Assembly (NCBI RefSeq): GCF_049977365.1
Contig: NZ_JBNGEN010000010.1
Span: forward strand, 1-53,820
Length of the DNA: 53,820 nucleotides
Direction of reading: 5' to 3'
Source: Brachymonas sp049977365
GTDB taxonomy: Bacteria > Pseudomonadota > Gammaproteobacteria > Burkholderiales > Burkholderiaceae_C
The position numbers were made by a program, and so were the translations under genes. The notes below the pieces were generated by a model that saw nothing but the letters and a program-made list of their open reading frames with translations, ran no database searches and was not told the origin of the DNA. Position 1 is the first letter of the stretch. Each line of letters begins with the position of its first letter. Shown one piece after another: positions 38,090 through 47,000 of the stretch.

Positions 38090-39271
38090 TCAGGCCAGTC
38101 CGGCAGCTGCGCGGAGAATGGCAGCACGGTCAGTCTGCTCCCAGGAGAATTCCGGCTCGTTGCGGCCGAAGTGGCCGTAGGCGGCCGTCTTGCCGTAGAT
38201 GGGGCGCTGGAGCTTGAGCATCTCGATAATGCCCTTGGGGCGCAGGTCGAAGTGCTCCTGTACCAGCTGCTCGATGGCCTGGTCGGGGATGACGCCGGTG
38301 CCTTCTGTGTAGACGGTGATGTTGATCGGGCGTGCCACACCGATGGCGTAGGACACCTGGACCTGACATTGACGCGCCAGCCCGGCTGCCACCACGTTCT
38401 TGGCGACGTAGCGCGCTGCGTAGGCTGCCGAACGGTCGACCTTGGTCGGATCCTTGCCGCTGAAGGCGCCACCGCCATGGGGGCAGGCTCCGCCATAGGT
38501 GTCGACGATGATCTTGCGCCCCGTCAGGCCGCAGTCCCCCTGGGGACCCCCTACGACAAAGCGGCCGGTAGGGTTGATCAGGTACTGGGTGTCGACGAGC
38601 CATTCCGCCGGGATGACGGGCTTGATGATCTGCTCGATGATGGCTTCGTTGAATTCGGGCTTCATGCGGTCGCCCACACTCATGTCCGGATGGTGCTGGC
38701 TGGAGATGACGATGGTCTGGATGCTGTGGGGCTTGCCGTCGACATAGCGCATGGTGACCTGTGCCTTGGCGTCGGGGCGCAGGAAGGGCAGTGCACCACT
38801 CTTGCGCAGGGCGGATTGCCGCTCCATCAGCCGGTGGGCATAGTGGATGGGCGCAGGCATGAGTTCCGGAGTTTCGTCGCAGGCATAGCCGAACATGAGG
38901 CCTTGGTCGCCCGCGCCGATGTTGAGGTAGTCGTCGCTGGCTCGGTCCACGCCCTGGGCAATGTCGTTGCTCTGCTTGTCATAGCCCACGAGCACGGCGC
39001 AGCCCTTGTAATCGATGCCGTAGTCGGTGTTGTCGTAGCCGATGTGCTTGATGGTGTCGCGCGCCACCTGAATGTAGTCCACGGTGGCATTGGTGGTGAT
39101 TTCCCCTGCCAGCACCACGAGACCGGTGTTGCAGAGGGTTTCGGCCGCGACCCGGCTGTAGGGATCCTGCGTGAGACAGGCATCGAGAATGGCGTCGGAA
39201 ATCTGGTCAGCCACCTTGTCGGGGTGACCTTCGGAGACCGATTCGGACGTGAAGAGAAAGTCGTTCGCCAT
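38090..39271 (-). CDS. metK: S-adenosylmethionine synthetase
   Basis: A 393-residue MetK, which makes S-adenosylmethionine from ATP and methionine. It has the ATP-binding SESVSEGHPDKVADQISDA with GHPDK at residues 15-19, the GAGDQGLMFGYACDETPELM signature, and GGAFSGKDPTKVDRSAAYAA with the phosphate-binding lysines. The ATG at 39271 follows GGAG on the minus strand; the frame extends to 39421 without MetK similarity. It is divergent from the LpxL-type genes. The 236-nt gap upstream holds the promoters of both, with no riboswitch that I could recognise. Confidence 0.97.
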   Translation of the reverse strand: MANDFLFTSESVSEGHPDKVADQISDAILDACLTQDPYSRVAAETLCNTGLVVLAGEITTNATVDYIQVARDTIKHIGYDNTDYGIDYKGCAVLVGYDKQSNDIAQGVDRASDDYLNIGAGDQGLMFGYACDETPELMPAPIHYAHRLMERQSALRKSGALPFLRPDAKAQVTMRYVDGKPHSIQTIVISSQHHPDMSVGDRMKPEFNEAIIEQIIKPVIPAEWLVDTQYLINPTGRFVVGGPQGDCGLTGRKIIVDTYGGACPHGGGAFSGKDPTKVDRSAAYAARYVAKNVVAAGLARQCQVQVSYAIGVARPINITVYTEGTGVIPDQAIEQLVQEHFDLRPKGIIEMLKLQRPIYGKTAAYGHFGRNEPEFSWEQTDRAAILRAAAGLA

Positions 39272-39507
39272 GAGAGAACTCCAAAAAACGGCACGGGTTG
39301 AGAAAGGGAAAACGCGTTGCCATTGAGGGAGCCTGGCGAACGCTTTAGCAGTGAGCCGCTGTGCCATGGAGGCTGGCTGTCTGGCCCATGCGACAATGTC
39401 GAATGGGGTGTCGCCCTGCAAGTTGCTCGTTTAACTCGACGACGGGAGGCATTGTACAGAATCTGCCCGGAATGGGGGTGCGGGGACGTTGTTCCCGGTC
39501 AAGCATC

Positions 39508-40422
39508 ATGGATGGATTGTTTCGTTTCTTCTCTGTGTTTCCTCTGTGGCTGCTGCAAGGCATGGGGGCTGTGGCCGGCTGGGCCACCTATTTGCTGGCG
39601 CCGTCCTATCGCAGGCGCTGGAATGACAACCGCGCACAGGCGGGCCTGACGGCCGGGCAGGTGCGAGGGGCCGTGGCCCATGCCGGACGCATGATCTTCG
39701 AGCTGCCGCGCCTGTGGCTTGGACGCCCCGTCCCCTATCGCTGGACGGGGCTTGAGCATGTCGAGCGAGCCTATGGAGCGCACAGGGGCATTGTGTTTCT
39801 GACGCCCCACATGGGCTGCTTCGAGATCACGGCACAGGCCATGGCGGAGACATTTGGTCCGCAGTACGGGGACCTGACGGTGATGTACCGCCCTGCTCGA
39901 CAGAAGGCGCTGGCAGACATGATGGTGCATGTGCGCAATCGCCCGCATCTCAGGACCGTCACGACCACCCTGACGGGAGTGCGCCAGATGATCAAGGTTC
40001 TGCGCAAGGGGGAGGCCGTAGGGGTGCTTCCCGATCATGTGCCGCCGGAAGGACAGGGCGTGTGGGCTCCCTTTTTCGGTCGTCCTGCCTATACCATGAC
40101 TCTGGCAACCAAGCTGGTGCAGCAGACGGGCGCCGAGGTGATTGTCATCTGGGGCGAACGGCTGTCCTGGGGGCGGGGCTATGTGCTGCACTGCAGCCCG
40201 CTCTCGGCTCCGATGCCCGAGGGGCTGGAAGCAGGGGTGGCCCATATCAATCACGAGATGGAACGGCTCATCCTGAGCAATCCCAACCAGTACATGTGGA
40301 GCTATGCACGCTACCGCAGGCCGCGCGGTCAGCCGGAACCTGCGCGTGCCGCGACCGCGCCCGCGCCTGAAGGAGGCACCGGCGTACCACCCCAGTCCGG
40401 GCAGGGGAACGGACATGCATGA
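39508..40422 (+). CDS. LpxL/HtrB-type lysophospholipid acyltransferase (first copy)
   Basis: A 304-residue lipid A or phospholipid acyltransferase of the LpxL/HtrB family, bound to the inner membrane by an N-terminal hydrophobic segment (about residues 9-28). It keeps the H-x4-E motif in FLTPHMGCFEIT and the conserved VLPDHVPPEGQGVWAPFFGR region. Such enzymes add secondary acyl chains to lipid A. Its last 8 nt overlap the start of the second acyltransferase, so they are translationally coupled. Substrate specificity for this copy cannot be read from the sequence. Confidence 0.88.
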   Translation: MDGLFRFFSVFPLWLLQGMGAVAGWATYLLAPSYRRRWNDNRAQAGLTAGQVRGAVAHAGRMIFELPRLWLGRPVPYRWTGLEHVERAYGAHRGIVFLTPHMGCFEITAQAMAETFGPQYGDLTVMYRPARQKALADMMVHVRNRPHLRTVTTTLTGVRQMIKVLRKGEAVGVLPDHVPPEGQGVWAPFFGRPAYTMTLATKLVQQTGAEVIVIWGERLSWGRGYVLHCSPLSAPMPEGLEAGVAHINHEMERLILSNPNQYMWSYARYRRPRGQPEPARAATAPAPEGGTGVPPQSGQGNGHA

Positions 40423-41368
40423 CTCGGCACAGGAGGCGGAACATCCGCTGTCTTCCCAGGAAAAGGCGCTTCCTCCACTCGGGTGGCGGGGACGTCTGGT
40501 GTATGCCCTGCTGGGCGTGTTGGCCCATTTGCCGCTGGTGTTCTGGCGAGGGCTGGGAGCGGTCATAGGCTGGGTGCTGTACTGGGCCATTCCTGATCGG
40601 CGCCGGATTGCCGACATCAACCTGCAGCTTTGCTTTCCCGAATGGAGTGCGCAGCAGCGCCGGCATGTGCTGAAGCTGCATTTCCGGCGCTTCGTGCAGG
40701 CCGTGCTCGACCGCATCTGGCTCTGGCATGGCTCGGAAGCCCTGCTCCGGCGCCGCCTGCGCATGGTCGGGGATGTGCGTGCGTTCGAGGGGGATGCTCC
40801 CACCATTCTGTTTGCGCCCCACTTTGTGGGACTCGACGCGGGGGGGATGGCCCTGTCGGGGCAGCTGCCGGAACGGGATTTCATTTCGATCTACACGCCG
40901 CAGCGCAGCGCGCTGGCCGATCGGTGGACAAGACGGGGGCGCACACGGTTTCCCAATGCCCGTGTGGTGTGGCGCCGTGACGGTGTCAAGCCGATCATCT
41001 CGGCGCTGCGCAGGCACGGTCTGCTGTATCTGCTGCCGGACATGAACTTTGGGCCGCAGGAGTCGATCTTCGTGAAGTTCTTCGGCCAGCCGGCTGCGAC
41101 CGTGCCCTCTCTGTCACGCTTTGCGCGGCTGGGCCGGGCGCAGGTAGTCTCCACCATGACCTTCATGGACCCGCACGGCTATACGCTGCATGTGGAGGGT
41201 CCCTGGAAGGACTTCCCGACAGCCAATGTCGAGGCCGACACCCAGCGCATGAACGATTACCTGGAAGGCTGGGTGCGGAAGCGTCCCGAAGAGTATTTCT
41301 GGGTGCACAAGCGGTTCAAGACCCGCCCGCCGGGCATGGCGTCGGTGTACGACGCTCAATCTGCCTGA
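40415..41368 (+). CDS. LpxL/HtrB-type lysophospholipid acyltransferase (second copy)
   Basis: A 317-residue paralogue of the preceding acyltransferase. After a short cytoplasmic start it has a hydrophobic segment (about residues 28-50), the motif FAPHFVGLDAGGMAL with H-x4-D, and YLLPDMNFGPQESIFVKFFG in the substrate region. It ends ASVYDAQSA. The start ATG at 40415 overlaps the upstream gene by 8 nt. The 3' end overlaps the convergent engB by 13 nt. Two such enzymes in tandem suggest sequential acylation of lipid A in this organism. Confidence 0.88.
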   Translation: MHDSAQEAEHPLSSQEKALPPLGWRGRLVYALLGVLAHLPLVFWRGLGAVIGWVLYWAIPDRRRIADINLQLCFPEWSAQQRRHVLKLHFRRFVQAVLDRIWLWHGSEALLRRRLRMVGDVRAFEGDAPTILFAPHFVGLDAGGMALSGQLPERDFISIYTPQRSALADRWTRRGRTRFPNARVVWRRDGVKPIISALRRHGLLYLLPDMNFGPQESIFVKFFGQPAATVPSLSRFARLGRAQVVSTMTFMDPHGYTLHVEGPWKDFPTANVEADTQRMNDYLEGWVRKRPEEYFWVHKRFKTRPPGMASVYDAQSA

Positions 41369-42105
41369 GGCGGTTCGCCGATGGCCGGATCGGTGGCTGG
41401 CAGGGAAGGGGCGGCCGGGGAGTGTGTCCAGTCCCACAGCAGACGGGCCACGTCTTCGACCCCCTGTTTCTTGAGGGCGGAAAACAGTCGAACCTCGCCG
41501 CCGCCTGCCTGCAGGCGGGTGATGCCCAGAACCTTGGCGCCTTCGCTGCGCGTGAGCTTGTCGGCCTTGGTCAGGAGCACGAGAAAGTGCAGGCCTTCCT
41601 CGACGCGGGGGCGCACCACTTCCAGCAGGGCTTCATCGAGCTCGGTCATGCCGTGGCGTGGATCGCACAGCAGCACGATGGCGCGGAGGTTTTGGCGTGT
41701 GACCAGGTAGTTCGCCATGACGCGCTGCCAGCGCAGCTTGTCAGCCTGTGGCACGGCCGCATAGCCGTAGCCGGGCAGATCGGTGAGGACGGCGTCGGTC
41801 AGGCCTTGCTTGCCCAGGGCAAACAGGTTGATGTGCTGGGTCCGTCCGGGAGTCTTGGAGGCAAATGCGAGCTGCTTTTGCTGTGTGAGCGTGTTGATGC
41901 AGGTCGATTTGCCCGCATTGGAGCGTCCCACGAAGGCGATTTCGGGAACGTCGAGTGCCGGCAGCTGGTCCAGCTGGGCCGCCGTGGTCAGAAAGCGTGC
42001 CGTGTGCAGCCAGCCCAGAGGGCTCGGCGTGGCGGGGGCGGAAGCTGGAGCGGATGCCCCGGATTTCGGAGGAAGGGGGCTGCGTGGCGGACGTCGTGCG
42101 GGCAT
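41356..42105 (-). CDS. engB: ribosome biogenesis GTPase EngB (YihA)
   Basis: A 249-residue GTPase of the TrmE-Era-EngA-EngB superfamily, needed for cell division and 50S assembly. G1 is GRSNAGKST, the switch region includes KTPGRTQHINLF, G3 is DLPGYGYA, and G4 is LTKADKLTRSE. The N-terminal 45 residues are a proline-rich extension before LTTAAQLDQLPALDVPEIAF. The ATG at 42105 is preferred to the long upstream frame (to 42261). The C-terminus overlaps the second acyltransferase gene by 13 nt in the opposite direction. Confidence 0.93.
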   Translation of the reverse strand: MPARRPPRSPLPPKSGASAPASAPATPSPLGWLHTARFLTTAAQLDQLPALDVPEIAFVGRSNAGKSTCINTLTQQKQLAFASKTPGRTQHINLFALGKQGLTDAVLTDLPGYGYAAVPQADKLRWQRVMANYLVTRQNLRAIVLLCDPRHGMTELDEALLEVVRPRVEEGLHFLVLLTKADKLTRSEGAKVLGITRLQAGGGEVRLFSALKKQGVEDVARLLWDWTHSPAAPSLPATDPAIGEPPQAD

Positions 42106-42179
42106 GGTGTGGGGCTGGGGCGTGAAGCGGAAAAGCCGGATGGCAGAAGGGTTTCCGGTTGACAGAAAAGTATCTGGCC

Positions 42180-42214
42180 GGCCAATTTTGCAACAGCGCG
42201 TTGTAGAATTGGCC
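42180..42214. promoter_or_regulatory. long imperfect inverted repeat between engB and cytochrome c4
   Basis: GGCCAATTTTGCAAC (42180-42194) and GTTGTAGAATTGGCC (42200-42214) are complementary at 13 of 15 positions around AGCGC. It lies in the divergent promoter zone, 61 nt before the c4 gene, with a TTGACA (42159-42164) just upstream. It may be an operator or a leader hairpin. Confidence 0.5.
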
Positions 42215-42275
42215 AGTTTACCCGTATTGCGCTTGCTCTGGGCTCGGGTGTATCCGCTCACTTTGGACTATTGCG

Positions 42276-42896
42276 ATGATGAAGCCTCTTACCTCTATTG
42301 CCGCTTCCCTGATTTCCGCCACGACTCTCCTGGCTGCCAGCGCGGCCATGGCGGCCGGTGCTCCCGACCTCGCCAAGGGCAAGGCCAGTTTCGTCACCTG
42401 TGCTGCCTGCCATGGAGCCAATGGCAATTCCGCCATCGCTGCCAATCCCAGCCTCGCGCAGCAGCATCCTGAATATCTCGTCAAGCAGCTCAAGGAATTC
42501 AAGGCCGGAGTGCGCAAGAACGCCATCATGAACGGCATGGCTGCGCCCCTGAGCGAGCAGGACATGCGCAACATCGCCTACTGGGTGACCACCCAGAAGA
42601 TGATGCCTGGCTCTGCCACCAACAAGGACACCATTGCCCTCGGCGAAAAGATCTGGCGCGGCGGCATTGCCAACCGTGGGGTGCCTGCCTGTGCTGCCTG
42701 CCACAGCCCGAACGGTGCTGGCATTCCCATCCGCTTCCCGCGCCTTGCCGGGCAGCACGCAGCCTATGTCGAGCAGCAGCTCAAGGATTTCCGCGACGGC
42801 GTGCGCACCAACGACAAGGTCATGCCCGAAGTGGTCAACGGCATGAACGACGCCCAGATCAAGGCTGTGGCCGATTTCGTGCAAGGGCTGCACTGA
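42276..42896 (+). CDS. diheme cytochrome c4
   Basis: A 206-residue periplasmic cytochrome c. The signal peptide ends at about residue 26 (SAAMA-AGAPDLAKGK). The two heme motifs are C42-x-x-C45-H46 and C139-x-x-C142-H143. The two domains are similar to each other, as in the c4 family. Cytochrome c4 carries electrons from the bc1 complex to terminal oxidases. The heme-attachment machinery (Ccs1/CcsA) is encoded right downstream, and a terminator separates the two. Confidence 0.95.
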   Translation: MMKPLTSIAASLISATTLLAASAAMAAGAPDLAKGKASFVTCAACHGANGNSAIAANPSLAQQHPEYLVKQLKEFKAGVRKNAIMNGMAAPLSEQDMRNIAYWVTTQKMMPGSATNKDTIALGEKIWRGGIANRGVPACAACHSPNGAGIPIRFPRLAGQHAAYVEQQLKDFRDGVRTNDKVMPEVVNGMNDAQIKAVADFVQGLH

Positions 42897-42988
42897 TCGG
42901 TGTCTGGGGCAGAAAGAAAGGCTGCGGGTGCTGTTTCCCGGCTCGCGGCCAGACGAAATGTCTGCGCGAACAGCGGTCTTTGACTGGC

Positions 42989-43018
42989 AAGGCGGGGTTT
43001 TCCCCCGCCTTTTCTTTT
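42989..43018 (+). terminator. terminator of the cytochrome c4 gene
   Basis: AAGGCGGGG / CCCCGCCTT with a TTTTC loop is followed by TTCTTTT. It lies 93 nt after the c4 stop codon. Confidence 0.88.
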
Positions 43019-43193
43019 GGATTGCTTAACCGGACCACGGGTGTCTGACTCGCGGCAAGGCGAGGAGCTGGGGTTTCCGCTACCATGCGGAACCTGAACC
43101 TGCTGGAGGGACGGGCGCATGGGGTGCTCTCTGGAACTGTGGACGCAAGGGACGCAGAGACGGTTGGCCGGTATGCAGCAGGATGGATCACAC

Positions 43194-45356
43194 ATGACCA
43201 CTTTTTCCACTGAAGGCTTCCAGGTAGGCAAGGGCGGGCGCCGCATGCGTGCCGCTGTCGAGCTGTTGTCCTCGATGCGCTTTGCGATTGCGTTGTTGAC
43301 GGTGATCTGCATCGCCTCGGTGATCGGCACCGTCGTCAAGCAGCATGAGCCTTACAACAACTACATCAACCAGTTTGGGCTTTTCTGGGCCCAGGTGTTC
43401 GATGTGCTGGGGCTCTACAGTGTCTACAGTGCATGGTGGTTCCTGCTGATTCTGGCTTTTCTGGTGACCAGCACCAGCCTGTGCATTGCGCGCAATACGC
43501 CCAAGATCCTGCAGGATCTCCGGAGCTTCAAGGAAAACATCCATGAGCAGGCGCTGCGGGCTTTCGGGCAGAAGGCCACTGCAGAGGTGGCGGGCACTCC
43601 CGAGGAGGCCGCGCGGCGTCTGGGACAGAGCCTGGTGCGCAGCGGATGGAAGGTGCGCCTGCAGGAACGCCGCACCGCCCAGGGCATGGGCTGGATGGTG
43701 GCCGCAAAGGCAGGGAGCTGGAACAAGATCGGCTATCTGGCTGCGCACTGCGCGATCGTGCTCATCTGTCTGGGAGGGCTGTTCGATGGGGATCTGATGG
43801 TGCGGGCGCAGACCTGGTTCAATGGCAAGCAGGTCTATCGTGGCGCAGGCATGATTGCCGAGGTGCCGGCTGCTTCGCGACTGGGACCGAACAACCCCAG
43901 CTTTCGTGGCAATCTCTTTGTGCCGGAGGGGGCTTCGGCTTCCAGTGCCATCCTGAGCCAGAAGGATGGCGTGCTGGTGCAGGATCTGCCTTTCTCGATC
44001 GAGCTCAAGAAATTCATCGTCGAGTATTACCCCACCGGCATGCCCCGGCTGTTCGCCAGCGATGTGATCTTGCGTGACCGTACTACGGGAGAACAGCATC
44101 CTGCCCGCATCGAGGTCAATCATCCGGCCAGCTTCAAGGGCATCGAGATCTACCAGAGCAGCTTCGAGGATGGCGGTTCCTCGGTGACGCTCAAGGCGGT
44201 TCCCATGGGAGGGGCTGCTGTGGCCCCGTTCGAGGTGCACAGCAAGGTGGGGGAATCCACCACGATCAGCAATGGCAAGGACCAGCGCACGCTGGAAATC
44301 ACCAACCTGCGGGTCATCAACGTCGAGAATTTCGGCAAGGAGGGCGAGGGCAACGGAGTGGATGTGCGCAAGGTCGACCTGCAGCACACCCTCAATGCCA
44401 ATCTGGGCTCGGCCCAGAGCAGGAGCGACAAGCAGCTGCGCAATGTGGGGCCGAGCATCGCCTACAAGCTGCGCGATGCGTCGGGACAGGCGCGCGAGTT
44501 CAACAACTACATGCAGCCCGTGGCTTCGTCCCAGGGGGGCGTGCCCGAATTTCTGTTCGGGGTACGCAGCGACCCCAACCAGCCGTTCCGTTATCTTCGC
44601 ATCCCGGCCGATGACAAGGGCGGGCTGGGCGAGTTCCAGCGTCTGCGCACCGCGCTGATGACGCCGGCCATGCGGGCCGAGGCCGTGCGGCGCTATGCAG
44701 CCGAAGCCACCACAGGGCAGCCCCCCGAGGTGGTGAAGCAGCTCACGGCATCGGCCGAGCGGGTGATGGATCTGTTTGCGGGCGATCCGGCCAAGATGGC
44801 GCAGGCCGGGCTGGACCCCAATGGCGACGCCGCGCGCGGCTTTGGCCTGCAGGCGGTGGCGAGCTTCATCGAGAAGACCGTGCCGGCCGACCAGCAGGCA
44901 CGTGTGGGCGATGTGCTGCTCAAGATTCTCAACGGCAGTCTGCTGGAGCTGGCGCAGCTGGAACGTGCCCAGGCCCATCTGCCGGCACTCGACATGGGCC
45001 AGGAGCGCAACCGCGCGTTCATGGTGCAGGCGGTCGTGGCTCTGAGTGATGCGCCGCTGTATCCGGAGCCCCTGCTGTTCCAGCTTCAGGACTTCAAGCA
45101 GGTGCAGGCCAGCGTGTTCCAGGTGACGCGTTCGCCGGGCAAGTGGGTCGTCTATACAGGCTGTTTCTTCCTGATTCTGGGAGTCTTTGCCATGCTGTAC
45201 ATCCGCGAACGTCGCGTTTGGGTCTGGCTGACACCGGTCGATGGACAGGAAGGCGTCAGCGCCGCTACCATGGCGCTTTCAAGCAATCGTCGCAACCTCG
45301 AAAGCGACCGGGAATTTGAAGTCCTCAAGGACAAACTGCTGGGAATCCACGCATGA
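43194..45356 (+). CDS. cytochrome c biogenesis protein ResB (Ccs1)
   Basis: A 720-residue membrane protein of the ResB/Ccs1 family, part of System II cytochrome c maturation, which holds apocytochrome while heme is delivered. Three membrane segments lie in the first 210 residues (about 28-46, 71-94, 180-200). A large periplasmic part of about 450 residues follows, and the last membrane segment (about 647-667) precedes a short tail. The ATG at 43194 is chosen; the frame extends to 43119 without family similarity. Its stop overlaps the CcsB start by 4 nt (ATGA), showing translational coupling. Confidence 0.9.
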   Translation: MTTFSTEGFQVGKGGRRMRAAVELLSSMRFAIALLTVICIASVIGTVVKQHEPYNNYINQFGLFWAQVFDVLGLYSVYSAWWFLLILAFLVTSTSLCIARNTPKILQDLRSFKENIHEQALRAFGQKATAEVAGTPEEAARRLGQSLVRSGWKVRLQERRTAQGMGWMVAAKAGSWNKIGYLAAHCAIVLICLGGLFDGDLMVRAQTWFNGKQVYRGAGMIAEVPAASRLGPNNPSFRGNLFVPEGASASSAILSQKDGVLVQDLPFSIELKKFIVEYYPTGMPRLFASDVILRDRTTGEQHPARIEVNHPASFKGIEIYQSSFEDGGSSVTLKAVPMGGAAVAPFEVHSKVGESTTISNGKDQRTLEITNLRVINVENFGKEGEGNGVDVRKVDLQHTLNANLGSAQSRSDKQLRNVGPSIAYKLRDASGQAREFNNYMQPVASSQGGVPEFLFGVRSDPNQPFRYLRIPADDKGGLGEFQRLRTALMTPAMRAEAVRRYAAEATTGQPPEVVKQLTASAERVMDLFAGDPAKMAQAGLDPNGDAARGFGLQAVASFIEKTVPADQQARVGDVLLKILNGSLLELAQLERAQAHLPALDMGQERNRAFMVQAVVALSDAPLYPEPLLFQLQDFKQVQASVFQVTRSPGKWVVYTGCFFLILGVFAMLYIRERRVWVWLTPVDGQEGVSAATMALSSNRRNLESDREFEVLKDKLLGIHA

Positions 45357-46744
45357 GCACCCCCATGAACACCACGCTTGATCTGTCTGCAGGCTCCCAA
45401 GCCACACGCATCATCCATCTGCAGGAAGGGTGGCTGTCGGGCCGCACCTGGTTCGACTGGCTCTTTGCCGTGCTGGCCGTGGCCGGCGGCATTGTGGCAT
45501 TTGCCCAGTACGGCGGTGCCATGGATGGCTATGAAAAGGCCATTCTGGCCGGCACAGTGCCCTTCGTCATTGCGCTCGGATGGTTCTGGCGTCCAGCCGC
45601 GCGGCTGATGCTGGTGGTGGCGGCCTTCTCGCTGCTGGCCATCTCAGCCTATCAGGGAGATCTCAAGCGGGCTGAGTCGGTGTTCTGGCTCAAGTATTTC
45701 CTCTCCAGCCAGTCCGCCATTCTGTGGATGTGTGTCCTCATCTACATGAGCACGCTCTTCTACTGGATCGGCCTGTTCACGAGCGAGAAGCATCCCGTGG
45801 ACGGCGTGGCACATGCCAATACCGCACAGCGCATGGGAACCTGGCTGGCCTGGGGCGCGGTGGGCATGGCGCTCATCGGGACCATGGTGCGCTGGTACGA
45901 AAGTCACCACATCGGGGCTGGCATCGGCCACATCCCCGTCAGCAACCTCTATGAAGTGTTCGTGCTGTTCTGCTGGATGACCACTCTGTTCTACCTGTAC
46001 TACGAGCAGCTCTATCGCACCCGTGCGCTGGGGGCCTTCGTGATGACGGTGGTGAGCGCGGCGGTCGGGTTTCTGCTGTGGTATGCGCTGGTGCGCGAGG
46101 CGCAGGCCATTCAGCCGCTGGTGCCTGCCCTGCAGAGCTGGTGGATGAAGCTGCATGTGCCAGCCAACTTCGTGGGCTACGGCACGTTTGCCCTGGCGGC
46201 CATGGTGGCCCTGGCCTATCTGCTCAAGACCAGCAGCTTGCGGGCCCTGTTGATCGGGCTCGTGGGGGTGCCGGCTGTGGTGCTGGCGGGAGTGGGTCTG
46301 TACGCGCTGCTCGGCTCACCGGATGCCACCATGACGCAGGCTCTGACCAAGAGCGGCCGCATGCTGGGTGGGCTGCTGGTGTTCTTCGGGCTCATGGTGG
46401 CGCTGCGCGGCACCATCAACCAGCACACGCCGAGCCTGACGGTGATGGATGATGTGCTGTACAAGGCGATTGCGGTGGGATTCGCCTTCTTCACCATCGC
46501 TACCGTGCTCGGGGCGCTCTGGGCGGCCGAAGCCTGGGGCGGATACTGGAGCTGGGACCCCAAGGAAACCTGGGCTCTGATCGTGTGGTTGAACTATGCG
46601 GCATGGCTGCACATGCGGCTCATGAAGGGGCTGCGCGGGACGGTAGCCGCCTGGTGGGCTCTGGTAGGGCTGGTCGTAGTGACCTTCGCCTTCATCGGTG
46701 TCAACATGTTCCTGAGCGGCCTGCACAGCTACGGCACCCTGTAA
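45353..46744 (+). CDS. ccsB: cytochrome c biogenesis protein CcsB/CcsA-type heme exporter
   Basis: A 463-residue polytopic membrane protein of the CcsA/ResC family. The tryptophan-rich heme-binding WWD motif is WGGYWSWDPKETWALIVWLN near residues 391-410, with supporting histidines, for example in ESHHIGAG. It contains about 8 membrane segments plus an N-terminal cytoplasmic part. It takes heme across the membrane and joins it to apocytochrome with Ccs1. The start overlaps the Ccs1 stop by 4 nt. The two form a complete System II, unlike the CcmABCDEFGH System I of gammaproteobacteria. Confidence 0.93.
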   Translation: MSTPMNTTLDLSAGSQATRIIHLQEGWLSGRTWFDWLFAVLAVAGGIVAFAQYGGAMDGYEKAILAGTVPFVIALGWFWRPAARLMLVVAAFSLLAISAYQGDLKRAESVFWLKYFLSSQSAILWMCVLIYMSTLFYWIGLFTSEKHPVDGVAHANTAQRMGTWLAWGAVGMALIGTMVRWYESHHIGAGIGHIPVSNLYEVFVLFCWMTTLFYLYYEQLYRTRALGAFVMTVVSAAVGFLLWYALVREAQAIQPLVPALQSWWMKLHVPANFVGYGTFALAAMVALAYLLKTSSLRALLIGLVGVPAVVLAGVGLYALLGSPDATMTQALTKSGRMLGGLLVFFGLMVALRGTINQHTPSLTVMDDVLYKAIAVGFAFFTIATVLGALWAAEAWGGYWSWDPKETWALIVWLNYAAWLHMRLMKGLRGTVAAWWALVGLVVVTFAFIGVNMFLSGLHSYGTL

Positions 46745-46768
46745 GACCCGTGTCGAGTCGGGCAGGCA

Positions 46769-46789
46769 GGACTGTCTGGTGGACAGTCC
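46769..46789 (+). terminator. hairpin after ccsB
   Basis: GGACTGTC / GACAGTCC form an 8-bp stem with a TGGTG loop, 25 nt after the ccsB stop. The following TCTTCCC is a poor T tract, so termination is uncertain. Confidence 0.45.
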
Positions 46790-47000
46790 TCTTCCCGTGG
46801 CGGGCAGGGCCGAGTCCCTTGGCCGATGAGGGGAATTGCTTTCGGCAGGGGGTGTGCATGGCGCACAATGAGTCGAACTCCATGCTGAACGAGACCTGCT
46901 GCCGGGATGCCGGTGATCGCCATGGCTGTACTCCCCTTGGGACGCCGGCTGCAGGGGGGATCCGGATGCGTGCAATGACTTCTTGACCCACGGAGGAGAA

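Noticed and set aside
39272..39507. SAM or SAH riboswitch upstream of metK
   Set aside because: I found no pairing plan that fits a known SAM or SAH riboswitch consensus; only small unconnected stems such as CGACA-A-TGTCG are present.
46858..46986. Short 42-codon open frame before msrP with two adjacent cysteines
   Set aside because: No good ribosome binding site and no recognisable family; it overlaps the leader of msrP and is most likely chance.
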